Shown here: positions 38,654 through 48,754 of the stretch, piece by piece
How positions within the stretch are numbered: position 1 is the first letter of the stretch
Layout: each line of letters starts with the position of its first letter
NCBI RefSeq assembly: GCF_003202755.1
Contig: NZ_QGLK01000001.1
Coordinates: forward strand, 806,001-870,000
Direction of reading: 5' to 3'
Length of the DNA stretch: 64,000 bases
Source: Bifidobacterium asteroides
GTDB lineage: Bacteria > Actinomycetota > Actinomycetes > Actinomycetales > Bifidobacteriaceae
Translations under genes and position numbers: made by a program
Notes under the pieces: model-generated
Databases searched by the model: none
Told to the model about the DNA's origin: nothing
The model's input: only the letters and a program-made list of their open reading frames with translations

Positions 38654-41011
38654 ATGGTGGCGAAAAAGCCTGAAAAGGGAAAGTCCTATGGTGCCGGCAG
38701 TCTGACGGTCCTGGATGGCCTGGACGCAGTGCGCAAACGTCCAGGCATGTACATCGGGACCACGGACAGCCAGGGGCTCATGCACTGCCTTTGGGAGATC
38801 ATCGACAACGCCGTGGACGAGGCCCTAGCCGGCCAGTGCGACCATATCAAGGTCATTCTGCACAAGGACGGCTCCATCGAGGTGGACGACAACGGCCGGG
38901 GCATCCCCGTCGATATTGAGCCTCGAACCGGGCTGACCGGCGTGGAGGTGGTCCTGACCAAGCTTCACGCAGGTGCCAAGTTCGGCAACTCCTCCTACAC
39001 GGCTGTGGGCGGCCTGCACGGCGTGGGCTCTTCGGTGGTCAACGCCCTGAGCTCCCGACTGGACGTGGAGGTGGACAGGGATGGCAAGACCCACCGGATG
39101 CGCTTCCACCAGGGTCATCCCGGCATCTACCAGGACCCTGATCCGGAGCGGCCCTCGCCTGACTCGCCCTTCAAGCGCACCAGGAAAAACCGGCCTACAC
39201 CCCTGGAAGTAGTGGGCAGCGTGCCCAAGTCCCGGACCGGGACCAGGGTGCGTTACTGGGCCGACCCGGAAATCTTCAACCCCACGGCCCGGTTCAGCTA
39301 CGCCCAGCTGATCGACCGGGTGCGCCAGACCAGTTTCCTGGTGCCCGGCCTCAAGATCACCGTGATTGACGACCGCATCCCCGCCACAGGAAGCGCCGAA
39401 CAGGACCTGCGCCTGGAGGTTGACGGCGAATCCGCTGCGGAGCCGGACAATCAGAACGTTCAGGACGATCGGGAAAACCTTCTTGGATCTTCCAACAGCG
39501 ACGATCTCTCTGAAGAAGGCACCGAAGGCGAACGTGCCGAGGACGCGCAGCCGGATGATGCCGACCTTTCGGCCACCGAGCGGGCCGACCGGGCCATGCT
39601 GCAGCCGGAGGACGAGTCCGGCCATCAGCGCGTGGAGGAGTTCCTGCACACCGGCGGGGTGACGGACTTCGTGGACTTCCTGTCCAAGGGCGAGCCGGTC
39701 AGCGACATCTGGCGGATCAGCGGCCAGGACACCTACCAGGAGGAGACCCAGCGGGTGGGCTCGGACGGTGAGTTGCACGCCGAGCAGGTGGAACGTGTCT
39801 GCGGGGTGGATATCGCCCTGCGCTGGGTCAACGATTACGATTCAGTCGTTCGCAGCTTTGTCAATGTGGTGGAGACGCCCGGCGGAGGCATGCATGTGGA
39901 CGGGTTCATGAACGCCATGACCCGCCAGGTGCGCAAGGCCGTGGAGGCCAACGCCCGCCGCCTCAAGGTCAACCTCAAGGATTCCCACACCAAGGTGGAG
40001 CGAGACGATGTCCTGGCCGGGCTGGTGGCCGTGGTCACCGTGCGTATCGCCGAGCCGCAGTTCCAGGGCCAGACCAAGGACGTGTTGGGTACGGCCCAGG
40101 TCAAGCCCATCGTCACCCGGATGACCGACGACCAGTTCGGCCAGATGATCAGCGGCTCCAAACGCGGCTTCAAGGAGCAGTCCGGCCAGGTGCTGGAGAA
40201 GATCGTCGGCGAGATGCACGCCCGCGTCCAGGCACGCAAGACCAAGGAGGTCACCAGGCGCAAGAACGCCCTGGAGTCGGCCTCCATGCCCTCCAAGCTC
40301 TCGGATTCCATGCCTGGCAACGACGACATCGCCGAGCTGTTCATCGTCGAGGGCGACTCCGCCCTGGGTACGGCCAAGGCAGCCCGAAACTCCATGTTCC
40401 AGGCCCTGCTGCCCATCCGAGGCAAGATCCTCAACGTGCAGAAGGCTTCCCTGTCCCAGATGCTGACCAACAAGGAGTGCGCCTCCATCATCCAGGTGGT
40501 CGGCGCCGGCTCGGGGGCCAGCTTCGACATCGACCAGGCCCGCTACAACAAGGTCATCATGATGACCGATGCCGACGTGGACGGTGCCCACATCCGCATC
40601 CTGCTGCTGACCCTCTTCTACCGCTACATGCGGCCCTTGATCGAGAATGGGAGGGTCTACGCTGCCGTGCCGCCCCTGCATCGAATCGCGCTTGCAGGCA
40701 AGAACAAGGGGAAGTTCATCTACACCTATTCGGACGATGAGCTGGAGGGCAAGCTGGCCGACCTGCGGGCCAAGCACATCGACTACAATCCCGATGTGCA
40801 GCGCTACAAGGGTCTGGGCGAGATGGACGCCGACCAGCTGGCCGACACCACCATGGATCCCCGGACCCGCATGTTGCGCCGCATCCGCATGGAGGATGCC
40901 GCTCAGGCGGCCGGCATCTTCCCCCTGCTCATGGGCGACGACGTGCCGCCCCGCAAGCAGTTCATCGTGGACAATGCCGACGACTTCGACCGGAGCAAGA
41001 TCGACACCTGA
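38654..41011 (+). CDS. parE: DNA topoisomerase IV subunit B (ParE/GyrB family)
   Basis: ATPase subunit of the chromosome decatenase, 785 residues. GHKL ATPase motifs DNAVDEALAG, DDNGRGIPVD and GGLHGVGSSVVNALS; Toprim motifs EGDSALGTAK and MMTDADVDGAHIR; C-terminal YKGLGEMDADQL. It is called ParE instead of GyrB because its partner parC lies 5 kb away and because gyrA/gyrB normally sit near the origin in bifidobacteria. A hydrophilic acidic insert of about 85 residues (about residues 245-325) separates the transducer segments. The ATG follows GCGAGG. Confidence 0.9.
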   Translation: MVAKKPEKGKSYGAGSLTVLDGLDAVRKRPGMYIGTTDSQGLMHCLWEIIDNAVDEALAGQCDHIKVILHKDGSIEVDDNGRGIPVDIEPRTGLTGVEVVLTKLHAGAKFGNSSYTAVGGLHGVGSSVVNALSSRLDVEVDRDGKTHRMRFHQGHPGIYQDPDPERPSPDSPFKRTRKNRPTPLEVVGSVPKSRTGTRVRYWADPEIFNPTARFSYAQLIDRVRQTSFLVPGLKITVIDDRIPATGSAEQDLRLEVDGESAAEPDNQNVQDDRENLLGSSNSDDLSEEGTEGERAEDAQPDDADLSATERADRAMLQPEDESGHQRVEEFLHTGGVTDFVDFLSKGEPVSDIWRISGQDTYQEETQRVGSDGELHAEQVERVCGVDIALRWVNDYDSVVRSFVNVVETPGGGMHVDGFMNAMTRQVRKAVEANARRLKVNLKDSHTKVERDDVLAGLVAVVTVRIAEPQFQGQTKDVLGTAQVKPIVTRMTDDQFGQMISGSKRGFKEQSGQVLEKIVGEMHARVQARKTKEVTRRKNALESASMPSKLSDSMPGNDDIAELFIVEGDSALGTAKAARNSMFQALLPIRGKILNVQKASLSQMLTNKECASIIQVVGAGSGASFDIDQARYNKVIMMTDADVDGAHIRILLLTLFYRYMRPLIENGRVYAAVPPLHRIALAGKNKGKFIYTYSDDELEGKLADLRAKHIDYNPDVQRYKGLGEMDADQLADTTMDPRTRMLRRIRMEDAAQAAGIFPLLMGDDVPPRKQFIVDNADDFDRSKIDT

Positions 41012-41059
41012 TCGACCTTCAGCAAGGCCCAAAGGGACGGGGAGAGGAGTGTGACGCAT

Positions 41060-44000
41060 ATGGGCGATCCCTTGGATAATTTCTCCCCGCAGACGGCCGG
41101 CTGGTTCCGCCAGGCCTTTCCCGACGGGCCCACGCCGACCCAGATGCAGGCCTGGCCGGCCATCCGCTCAGGCGGTGATGCACTGATCATTTCGCCCACC
41201 GGGTCAGGCAAGACCCTGGCCGCCTTTCTTTGGGCCATCGACGAGCTCATGACCATGCCTCGGCGCTCTCGGAAGCCTGGGGTCGCCGTGCTTTACATTT
41301 CGCCCATGAAGGCCCTGGGGACGGATGTGGCCCGCAACCTGCAGGCTCCGCTGGACGGTATAGCCGAGCGATTCGGACAGCAGGGACACAAAGCGCCCAA
41401 GGTCCGGACGGGCATCCGCACCGGGGACACCGACGCCCGCGGCCGGAGGGCCCTGACCGCCCATCCCCCGGATATTATGGTCACCACCCCTGAATCCCTC
41501 TATCTGATGCTGACCTCCAAGGCAGCCAGCACGTTGAAGAATGTGCAGACCGTTATTGTGGACGAAATCCACGTTCTGGCGGGCAACAAGCGCGGGGCTC
41601 ATCTGGCCCTGAGCCTGGAGCGGCTGGACGATCTGGTTGGGCAGCCCGTGCAGCGGATCGGCCTGTCGGCCACGGTACGGCCGCCCGAACAGGTGGCACG
41701 TTTTCTGGGCGGCAGCCGTCCGGTCAGCCTGATCCAGCCCAAGTCGTCCACGGCCATGGACCTGCGGCTGATCGAGCCCTTGGAGGACATGGGCGATCTG
41801 GCTGCACCGCCCGGCGAATCCGGCCAGAAGGGTCAGGAGGGCGACCAAAGAAGCGGATCCACCTGGCCAGCCGTCGAACGGGCCATTCTGGACCAGGTCC
41901 TGTCCCACCACACCACCCTGGTCTTCGTCAACTCGAGAGGTCTTGCCGAGCGCCTGACCGCCCGGCTGAATGACCTGCACCAGTCCGATCTGCAAGCGCC
42001 CAACCACCGTAGGCGAGGCAGCAGTGGGCAGGACCAGCCAGGTCTGTGCCCTGAAACAGACCGGACCACGGGCAGGGTTGTGCAGGCCAGGGAGCCCGCC
42101 CACTACGATTCGGCCATCGGGTCCACCTCCGAGAGAACATCCGGCCAGCCTGTCGACCAACCCATTGCCATGGCCCACCATGGCTCGGTGTCCAAGGAGC
42201 GCCGCCGCCAGGTGGAGGACGATCTCAAGGCCGGCAGACTGCGGTGCGTGGTGGCTACCTCCAGCCTTGAGCTGGGCATCGATATGGGCTCGGTCGATCT
42301 GGTCATCCAGGTCAACGCCCCGCTGTCGACCGCCTCGGGGCTGCAGCGGGTGGGCAGGGCCGACCATCAAGTGGGACGGGTATCGCAGGCCAGGCTTTTT
42401 CCCCTGACCCGCGGGCAGATCCTGGAGTGCACGGCCAGCATGGAAAGCATGGTCCAGGGCGACATCGAACCCACCGTCATGCCCGGTAGCCCCTTGGATG
42501 TTCTGGCCCAGCAGACGGTGGCCGCGGCCGCCATGGGGCCGCTCAAGGAGGGGGACTGGCTGGCCACGGTCAGACGGGCCGCGCCCTTCGCCCACCTGGA
42601 CCAGCAGGTCTACCGGGCGGTGCTGGGCATGCTCAGCGGGGCCTACACCTCCCAGGACTTCACCGCCTTCCGCCCCATCCTGGTCTGGGACCACCAGACC
42701 GGTACCCTGACGGCCCGCCCCGGTGCACAACGACTGGCAGTGACCTCCGGAGGCACCATCCCCGACCGTGGCTCCTACAGTGTGGTCATGCCCTCAGAGG
42801 CCGCCGGCGGCAAGCCCCGCCGAGTGGGGGAGCTGGACGAGGAGATGGTCTACGAGTCCCGCAAGGGGGACGTGATCACCCTGGGCACCACCTCTTGGAG
42901 AATCCAGCAGATCACCCGCGACCGTGTGGTGGTGGTGCCCGCCCCGGGACGCTCAGCCAGGCTGCCCTTCTGGCACGGGGAGGGCACCGGCCGTGACCCC
43001 GCCTTCGGCCGTCGTCTGGGCAGGCTCGCCAGGGAACTGTCACAGGGCCTTATACCGGCGGTCCAGACCGCCTCCGGTCGACCGGGCTTCACTCGACCCG
43101 TCTGTTCTCGCCTGTTGGAGGACGGCCTGGACCGTCCTGCCATCAACAATCTGGCCACCTTTCTGGCCGAGCAGCAGGCCTCCACCGGCCGGGTGCCCGA
43201 CGACCGGCATCTGGTGGTCGAGCGCTGCCCCAACGAGGAAGGCGACCTGAGGCTGATCCTCCATTCGCCATATGGTCGCAGGGTCAACGAGCCCTGGGCC
43301 CTGGCCATAGCCGCCCGGCTCTCCCGCGAGCGCGGCTACGACGGTTCCGTCTGGGCTGGGGAGGATGGCATCGTCGTGCAGATCCCGGGCACCGATGCCT
43401 TCCTGGAAGATCAGCGGATATTCGGATTCACCCCCGATCAGGTGGAGAGCGAGGTCCGACGGCATCTGGTTGGCTCTGCGCTCTTCCAGGCCCGTTTCCG
43501 CCAGTGCGCAGCCCGCTCGCTCTACATGCCCAGGATGGAGCCGGGCCGCAGGGTTCCGCTCTGGCAGCAGCGTCTGCGGGCCTCCCGTCTGCTGGACGCG
43601 GCCCTGAAGGAGGATGACTTCCCCCTGGTTCTGGAGACCATGCGCGAGTGCCTGCAGGATGTCTACGACATGCCTGCCCTGCGCGAGCTCATGGCCGACC
43701 TGGAGCAGGGGAGCGTCCGTCTGGTCCCGGCCTCCACCAAGACCCCCTCACCCATGGCCTCAGGACTGCTCTTCGGCTACCTGGGCACCTTCATGTACCA
43801 GTACGACATGCCCAAGGCCGAGCGCGACGCCGCCATGCTGGCCATCGACTCCGACCTGCTGGAGCAGATGGTCGGCCAGGTGGACATGGCTGACCTTCTG
43901 GACCAGGAGACCGTCGACCAGGTGATCGCGGATTTGCAGCGGCTTTCGCCCAGGACCCGGGCCAGGGGTGCCGAAGGACTGGCCGACCTTTTGCGCACCC

Positions 44001-46009
44001 TGGGCCCCATGGACCTGGCCGGGATTCGTCGGCGCATGCGCGGTCAGGAGGACGAATCGGTGACGGATGCGCAGGTCCGGGCCATGTTGGATGAGCTGCA
44101 GGCCCAGTCCAGGGTGGTCCAGGTCAGACTGGGCGCTCGTGACTGCTGGGTATGGGCCGGTCAGGCGGGGCGGCTGACTGCGGTCCTGGGGCCCGGCATC
44201 ATCCATCCATCCGCCCAGCCGACAAAGCAATCTGAATCGGACAGCGAGGCCTTCGACCAGCTGGTCAGGCAATATGCTGCAGTCCATGGGCCGTTCACCA
44301 CCCAGGACCTCGCCGGCCGCCTGGGTCTGGGCAGTGCGCTCTTGGAGGACAGACTGCGTTCCCTGGTCGCCCGCGAGCTGCTCATGACCGGTGTCTTCCC
44401 CCGTCCTGACCTGAGTGCCTATGGCGAGCCCGGATGGGAGGGAGGCGAACCCTGCCGAGGATGGCTGGATCCAGGGGTCTTCCGTCGGCTGCGCTCGCGG
44501 TCCCTGGACAAGGCCAGCAAGGCTGCCAGCCCCGTTCCCGGCCATGTCTACAGCGACTTTCTCCTTCACCGGCAGGGTCTGGCACCCCTTGGCCAGGAGC
44601 CGTTGATGGGCACCGAGGGACTGCTGGAGGTGGTTGCGCAGCTGGAGGGACTGAATCTGCCGCCCGCGCTCTGGGAGTCGGCCATCTTCCCGGCCAGGGT
44701 GCGTGATTACGGTCCCGCATTGATGGACGATCTGCTGGCCTCGGGCCAGGTGGTCTGGGTGGGGTCCGACCAGGGGGAGGGTCCGCTGGGCGCCATGACC
44801 TTTTATCTGGCCGAGGACCTGGATGAGGAGCTTCCGGCACAATCCAGCGGTTCTCCGTCGGTCACGGATGAGGTCGGCAAATCGAGCAACCCGGGCAACG
44901 GTGGCGATATGGAAGAGACCCTGCTGGATGTTCTGGCTGACGGGGGAGCCTACCGCTTCGATCGCCTTCTCCGCGCCTGCACCAGCCGGGGCGGGGATGG
45001 CATGGAGTCCCCTGATTCTAAAGCCCCCGACCAGGAGGCCCTGGCCCGTTCGCTCTGGGGGCTGGTCAGACGTGGACTGGTCACCAACGCCTCCCTGGCT
45101 CCGGTCCGGCGGCTGGTCCGAGGATCGGAACCGCAACGCTCGGGTAGGACCCGCCGTTTACCCCATGGACTGCGTGGACGCGGCAGGCCCTTGGGTCGCG
45201 CAGCCTTGACGCGTGTGGCCGGCTCATCAACGCTGTCAGCGGCTATGGAGGGGTTCTGGACTCTGGTTGCGGATGAGCGCGGAGCGGCAGAAGTTGCAGC
45301 GGGAACTGGCATGACCGATTCGAGCGACAGATCCAGAGGCGGCCAGGACGATGACCGGCAGCGGACCGTCCGCCTGGTCCACGAGGAGCGAGCCGTCCTG
45401 GACCGCTATGGGCTCCTGGCCCCGGTCCTGCCCGAAGTGCGGACCCTGCCCGGCGGATTCTCGGCCCTCTATCAGGTCTGCAGACACATGGAGGAGGCCG
45501 GCCAGCTGACGCGTGGGGTCATCGTCGACGGTTTCGGCGGCGCCCAGTTCGCCCCGCGGGAGGTGATCGACCAGCTCAGGGGCTTCCAAGAGGATGATCG
45601 CAATGATGACGGTGAAGGCGGATCGGGGCAGCGAACTGCCGAACCTGTGGTCATGGACGTGACCGATCCAGCCAACCTCTATGGCACGGCCCTTGCCTGG
45701 CCGACCACATCAGGGGATGCCGGCGGCCGGCCCGTTCGGCGGATGGGGAACCTCCTGGTGCAGAATAGAGGCCGCGCCCTGGTCTATGCGGCACCCAAGG
45801 GTCATCATCTCCTGGTCTTCGGTCAGCCCGAGCGTGGATTGCTGGAGGCCGCCTTCGCCCAGCTGGCCTCATGGCTGAGGCGGGGCGGGCAGGGACGCAT
45901 CCTCTTCAGTGATGCCAATGGCCGGCCCCTGACCATGCGCGAACCGGTGGGCATGGCCCTGGCCGCCGCCGGATTCACGGCCGGGCCGGGCGGCATGGCC
46001 CTCTACTGA
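41060..46009 (+). CDS. lhr: Lhr-type ATP-dependent superfamily 2 helicase
   Basis: A giant DNA-repair helicase of about 1,649 residues, the usual size of Lhr. N-terminal motor: SPTGSGKTLAAFLW (P-loop near residue 46), VDEIHVLAGNKRG (motif II), SATVRPPEQVA, FVNSRGLAERL, ATSSLELGIDMG. Motif VI reads QRVGRADHQVG, with Asp (D435) where Lhr proteins usually have Gly. Winged-helix and Lhr C-terminal domains make up the rest. ATG 41060 has AGGAG 10 nt upstream; GTG 41051 is too close to it. Starts 48 bp after parE, so the two are probably co-transcribed; convergent with parC. Confidence 0.92.
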   Translation: MGDPLDNFSPQTAGWFRQAFPDGPTPTQMQAWPAIRSGGDALIISPTGSGKTLAAFLWAIDELMTMPRRSRKPGVAVLYISPMKALGTDVARNLQAPLDGIAERFGQQGHKAPKVRTGIRTGDTDARGRRALTAHPPDIMVTTPESLYLMLTSKAASTLKNVQTVIVDEIHVLAGNKRGAHLALSLERLDDLVGQPVQRIGLSATVRPPEQVARFLGGSRPVSLIQPKSSTAMDLRLIEPLEDMGDLAAPPGESGQKGQEGDQRSGSTWPAVERAILDQVLSHHTTLVFVNSRGLAERLTARLNDLHQSDLQAPNHRRRGSSGQDQPGLCPETDRTTGRVVQAREPAHYDSAIGSTSERTSGQPVDQPIAMAHHGSVSKERRRQVEDDLKAGRLRCVVATSSLELGIDMGSVDLVIQVNAPLSTASGLQRVGRADHQVGRVSQARLFPLTRGQILECTASMESMVQGDIEPTVMPGSPLDVLAQQTVAAAAMGPLKEGDWLATVRRAAPFAHLDQQVYRAVLGMLSGAYTSQDFTAFRPILVWDHQTGTLTARPGAQRLAVTSGGTIPDRGSYSVVMPSEAAGGKPRRVGELDEEMVYESRKGDVITLGTTSWRIQQITRDRVVVVPAPGRSARLPFWHGEGTGRDPAFGRRLGRLARELSQGLIPAVQTASGRPGFTRPVCSRLLEDGLDRPAINNLATFLAEQQASTGRVPDDRHLVVERCPNEEGDLRLILHSPYGRRVNEPWALAIAARLSRERGYDGSVWAGEDGIVVQIPGTDAFLEDQRIFGFTPDQVESEVRRHLVGSALFQARFRQCAARSLYMPRMEPGRRVPLWQQRLRASRLLDAALKEDDFPLVLETMRECLQDVYDMPALRELMADLEQGSVRLVPASTKTPSPMASGLLFGYLGTFMYQYDMPKAERDAAMLAIDSDLLEQMVGQVDMADLLDQETVDQVIADLQRLSPRTRARGAEGLADLLRTLGPMDLAGIRRRMRGQEDESVTDAQVRAMLDELQAQSRVVQVRLGARDCWVWAGQAGRLTAVLGPGIIHPSAQPTKQSESDSEAFDQLVRQYAAVHGPFTTQDLAGRLGLGSALLEDRLRSLVARELLMTGVFPRPDLSAYGEPGWEGGEPCRGWLDPGVFRRLRSRSLDKASKAASPVPGHVYSDFLLHRQGLAPLGQEPLMGTEGLLEVVAQLEGLNLPPALWESAIFPARVRDYGPALMDDLLASGQVVWVGSDQGEGPLGAMTFYLAEDLDEELPAQSSGSPSVTDEVGKSSNPGNGGDMEETLLDVLADGGAYRFDRLLRACTSRGGDGMESPDSKAPDQEALARSLWGLVRRGLVTNASLAPVRRLVRGSEPQRSGRTRRLPHGLRGRGRPLGRAALTRVAGSSTLSAAMEGFWTLVADERGAAEVAAGTGMTDSSDRSRGGQDDDRQRTVRLVHEERAVLDRYGLLAPVLPEVRTLPGGFSALYQVCRHMEEAGQLTRGVIVDGFGGAQFAPREVIDQLRGFQEDDRNDDGEGGSGQRTAEPVVMDVTDPANLYGTALAWPTTSGDAGGRPVRRMGNLLVQNRGRALVYAAPKGHHLLVFGQPERGLLEAAFAQLASWLRRGGQGRILFSDANGRPLTMREPVGMALAAAGFTAGPGGMALY

Positions 46010-46026
46010 GTCTGTGCCGAGCGCCC

Positions 46027-48651
46027 TCAGGCCACGAAGGCGATGGGCGCTGCCAGCTCCTGGCCGGAGGCATCCCGGCGCATGTCCACGTCGGGCAGTT
46101 CGACCGGAGAACCGGCGGCGGTGCTGGCGTGCAGGGGCCAAGCGCCTACCCGTGCCAGCAGGAGGGTGTCCTGACCCTTGAGGAAGCGTTGGGAGCGCAC
46201 GCCACCCGTGCCGCGGCCCTTGACCGGATACATCTCCAACGGGGTCAGCTTGCCCGACCCGTTCTCGGTGCCTGGAAGGGCCTCGGAGTCGCCGGCCACG
46301 GTCAGAACCACCGCCCCGGCCTGGGTGCTCATGCCATCCTCGCCGGTCTCCTGGTAGGTCCAGCCGATCTCCCCGGCCGGCACGACCGCGAAAGTGGCGA
46401 CCTGGCAGCCCTGGGCCAGACGGATGCCAGCCATGCCTGCCGCATTGCGGCCCTGGGGTCGGACCTTGTCCCCGGTGAAGGTCAACAGGTTGGCATCCGA
46501 GGAGATGAACACCATGCGGTCCCCGTCCTGGCAGGGGGCTGCGAAGACCACTTGGTCGCCATCCTTCAGATCGATGACCGACCAGGAGTCCATGGTGGTA
46601 GGGGATTCGCGGTTCCAGCGCTTGACCGTGCCCAGCCGGGTGCCCAGGGCCAGGGGCCGGGAGTCGGCCATGTCGATGACGGTGACGGCGTGCTCGTCGG
46701 CCTGTGGCTCGGTGCTGGTGGTCCCGCCCAGGAGTTCGTCGGCCACGACGCCGCCGCTCAGGTTGGGGTTGGCGGTGGCCGGGATCAGCGGCAGGTCGGC
46801 CACAGGGGCCGTGATCAGCCGTCCAGCCGTGGTGACCAGGCCATAGGTGGCCAGGGTGGTGGTGGCGAATATGGCGATGATCTGGTCGTCGTGCCCCCTA
46901 TCCTGGTTGCGTGGCCGGGTCCGCCAGGCATCCAGGGCGCCCGGAGTGCTGCGTGCCAGCAGGCCGGTGGCGCTCATCATGACCGTACAGGGCTTGTCCT
47001 CCATGTGCAGATCGCCGCCGTCTCCGCTGCGGCTGGTTCCTCCGCTTACCACCAGTGCAGCCTGTGGGCCAGCACTCACCTTGCCAGAGGTCTGCTGATC
47101 GCCGGCTGCTGCTGACTGCACGGGGGCCAGGTCTCCAGAGGGCTCCTGGTCTAGGATGACCGTGCGTCGGGGCGTGCCCCACTGTGCCACCGCCTGGTCC
47201 ATCTCCTGGATGATCACCCGGTCCAGCTCGGCCGAGGAGTCCAGAATCCGCTCCAGTTCCTCCAGCTGCTTCTTGAGGTCGTCGCGCTCGCCCTCCAGCT
47301 CGATCCTGCTCATCTTGGTCAGCCGCCGCAGCCGCAGGTCGAGAATATACTGGGCCTGGGTCTGATCCAGGTCGAAGACCGCCATCAGCTTGGTCTTAGC
47401 CGCATCCGCGTCGTCCGAACTGCGGATGACCTGGATGACCTCGTCGATGTCGACCAAGGCCAGCAGGAGCCCTTCGACCAGGTGCAGACGCTCCAAGGCC
47501 TTCTTGCGGCGGAACTCGCTGCGACGGTGGATGACCGTCCGCCGGTGCTCCACCCAGACCTCCAGCAGCTCCTTGAGCCCCATGGTTCTGGGCCGTCCGT
47601 GGACCAGAGCCACGTTGTTGATGGTGAAGGAGTCCTCCAAGGGCGTGTACTTGAAGAGCTTGCCCAGGACCTTAGCCGGGTCGAATCCTGTCTTGATCTC
47701 GATGACCAGGCGGGTCCCGTTGTGCCGGTCGGTCAGATCGATGGCGCTGGAGATGCCTTCCAGCTTGTGGTTGCGCACCCCCTCGGAGATGCGCTCCAGA
47801 ACCCGCTCAGGGCCCACCATGAAGGGCAGCTCGGTGACCACTATGGCCTTCTTTCGGGCGGTCACGTTTTCCAGGTGGGTGACGGACCTGGTCACAAAGG
47901 CCCCCCGGCCGTGCTCGTAGGCCTTGCGGATGCCGTCCCGCCCTACGATGATCCCGCCCCCGGGCAAATCCGGACCGGGTACATAGCGCATGAGTTCATC
48001 CAGCCCTGCGTCCGGGTGGGCCATCAGATACTTGGCGGCGGCCACCACCTCGCCCAGATTGTGGGTGATCATATTGGTGGCCATGCCCACGGCGATGCCT
48101 GAGGCTCCGTTGACCAGCAGGTTGGGGATGGCCGAGGGCAAGACCTGGGGCTCCTTGAGTTTGTTGTCGTAGTTGGGGGAGAAGTCCACCGTGTCCTGGT
48201 CGATGTCGGCGTTCATGCCCAGAGCCGCCGGGGCCAGCCTGGCCTCGGTGTAACGGGAAGCCGCCGGTCCGTCGTCCAAGGATCCGAAGTTGCCGTGGCC
48301 GTCGACCAGAGGCAGGCGCATGGCGAAGGGCTGTGCCAGGCGGACCATGGCCTCATATATGGAGGAGTCGCCATGGGGATGCAGCTTGCCCATGACCTCG
48401 CCCACGGCCCTGGCGGACTTCATGTATGGGCGGTCCGGATTGAGGTTCATCTGGCCCATTTGGTAGATGATCCGTCGCTGGACCGGCTTGAGTCCGTCTC
48501 GGGCATCGGGCAGGGCCCTGGCGTAGATGACCGAGTAGGCGTATTCCAGGAAGGACTTGCTCATCTCCTCGTTCAGAGGGGTTTCGACGATGTGCTCCTT
48601 GACCTGCCGGGGGTCGTACCCCGCCGCCTTGCTCCTGCGATGAGTTGCCAT
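46027..48651 (-). CDS. parC: DNA topoisomerase IV subunit A (ParC/GyrA family)
   Basis: DNA-cleaving subunit, 874 residues. The quinolone-resistance region [24 protein letters not shown] and the catalytic tyrosine in [10 protein letters not shown] are present, as are [10 protein letters not shown] and the coiled-coil gate ([20 protein letters not shown]). The C-terminal domain is a beta-pinwheel of repeated hydrophobic strands, interrupted by a Gly/Ser-rich insert. It does not show the GyrA-box QRRGG(K/R)G, which supports topoisomerase IV over gyrase. The serine after HPHGD is retained, a quinolone-sensitive type. Confidence 0.9.
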   Translation of the reverse strand: MATHRRSKAAGYDPRQVKEHIVETPLNEEMSKSFLEYAYSVIYARALPDARDGLKPVQRRIIYQMGQMNLNPDRPYMKSARAVGEVMGKLHPHGDSSIYEAMVRLAQPFAMRLPLVDGHGNFGSLDDGPAASRYTEARLAPAALGMNADIDQDTVDFSPNYDNKLKEPQVLPSAIPNLLVNGASGIAVGMATNMITHNLGEVVAAAKYLMAHPDAGLDELMRYVPGPDLPGGGIIVGRDGIRKAYEHGRGAFVTRSVTHLENVTARKKAIVVTELPFMVGPERVLERISEGVRNHKLEGISSAIDLTDRHNGTRLVIEIKTGFDPAKVLGKLFKYTPLEDSFTINNVALVHGRPRTMGLKELLEVWVEHRRTVIHRRSEFRRKKALERLHLVEGLLLALVDIDEVIQVIRSSDDADAAKTKLMAVFDLDQTQAQYILDLRLRRLTKMSRIELEGERDDLKKQLEELERILDSSAELDRVIIQEMDQAVAQWGTPRRTVILDQEPSGDLAPVQSAAAGDQQTSGKVSAGPQAALVVSGGTSRSGDGGDLHMEDKPCTVMMSATGLLARSTPGALDAWRTRPRNQDRGHDDQIIAIFATTTLATYGLVTTAGRLITAPVADLPLIPATANPNLSGGVVADELLGGTTSTEPQADEHAVTVIDMADSRPLALGTRLGTVKRWNRESPTTMDSWSVIDLKDGDQVVFAAPCQDGDRMVFISSDANLLTFTGDKVRPQGRNAAGMAGIRLAQGCQVATFAVVPAGEIGWTYQETGEDGMSTQAGAVVLTVAGDSEALPGTENGSGKLTPLEMYPVKGRGTGGVRSQRFLKGQDTLLLARVGAWPLHASTAAGSPVELPDVDMRRDASGQELAAPIAFVA

Positions 48652-48754
48652 GCTCCAGCTCCTGCTCCTTCACGTTCCGCCTTATGATAACCGGACGGTC
48701 CGCCAAAGCGTGCCTGCTGGGTCCAGTGTCGGCCTGGGGTCTGACCGTGCTTGA

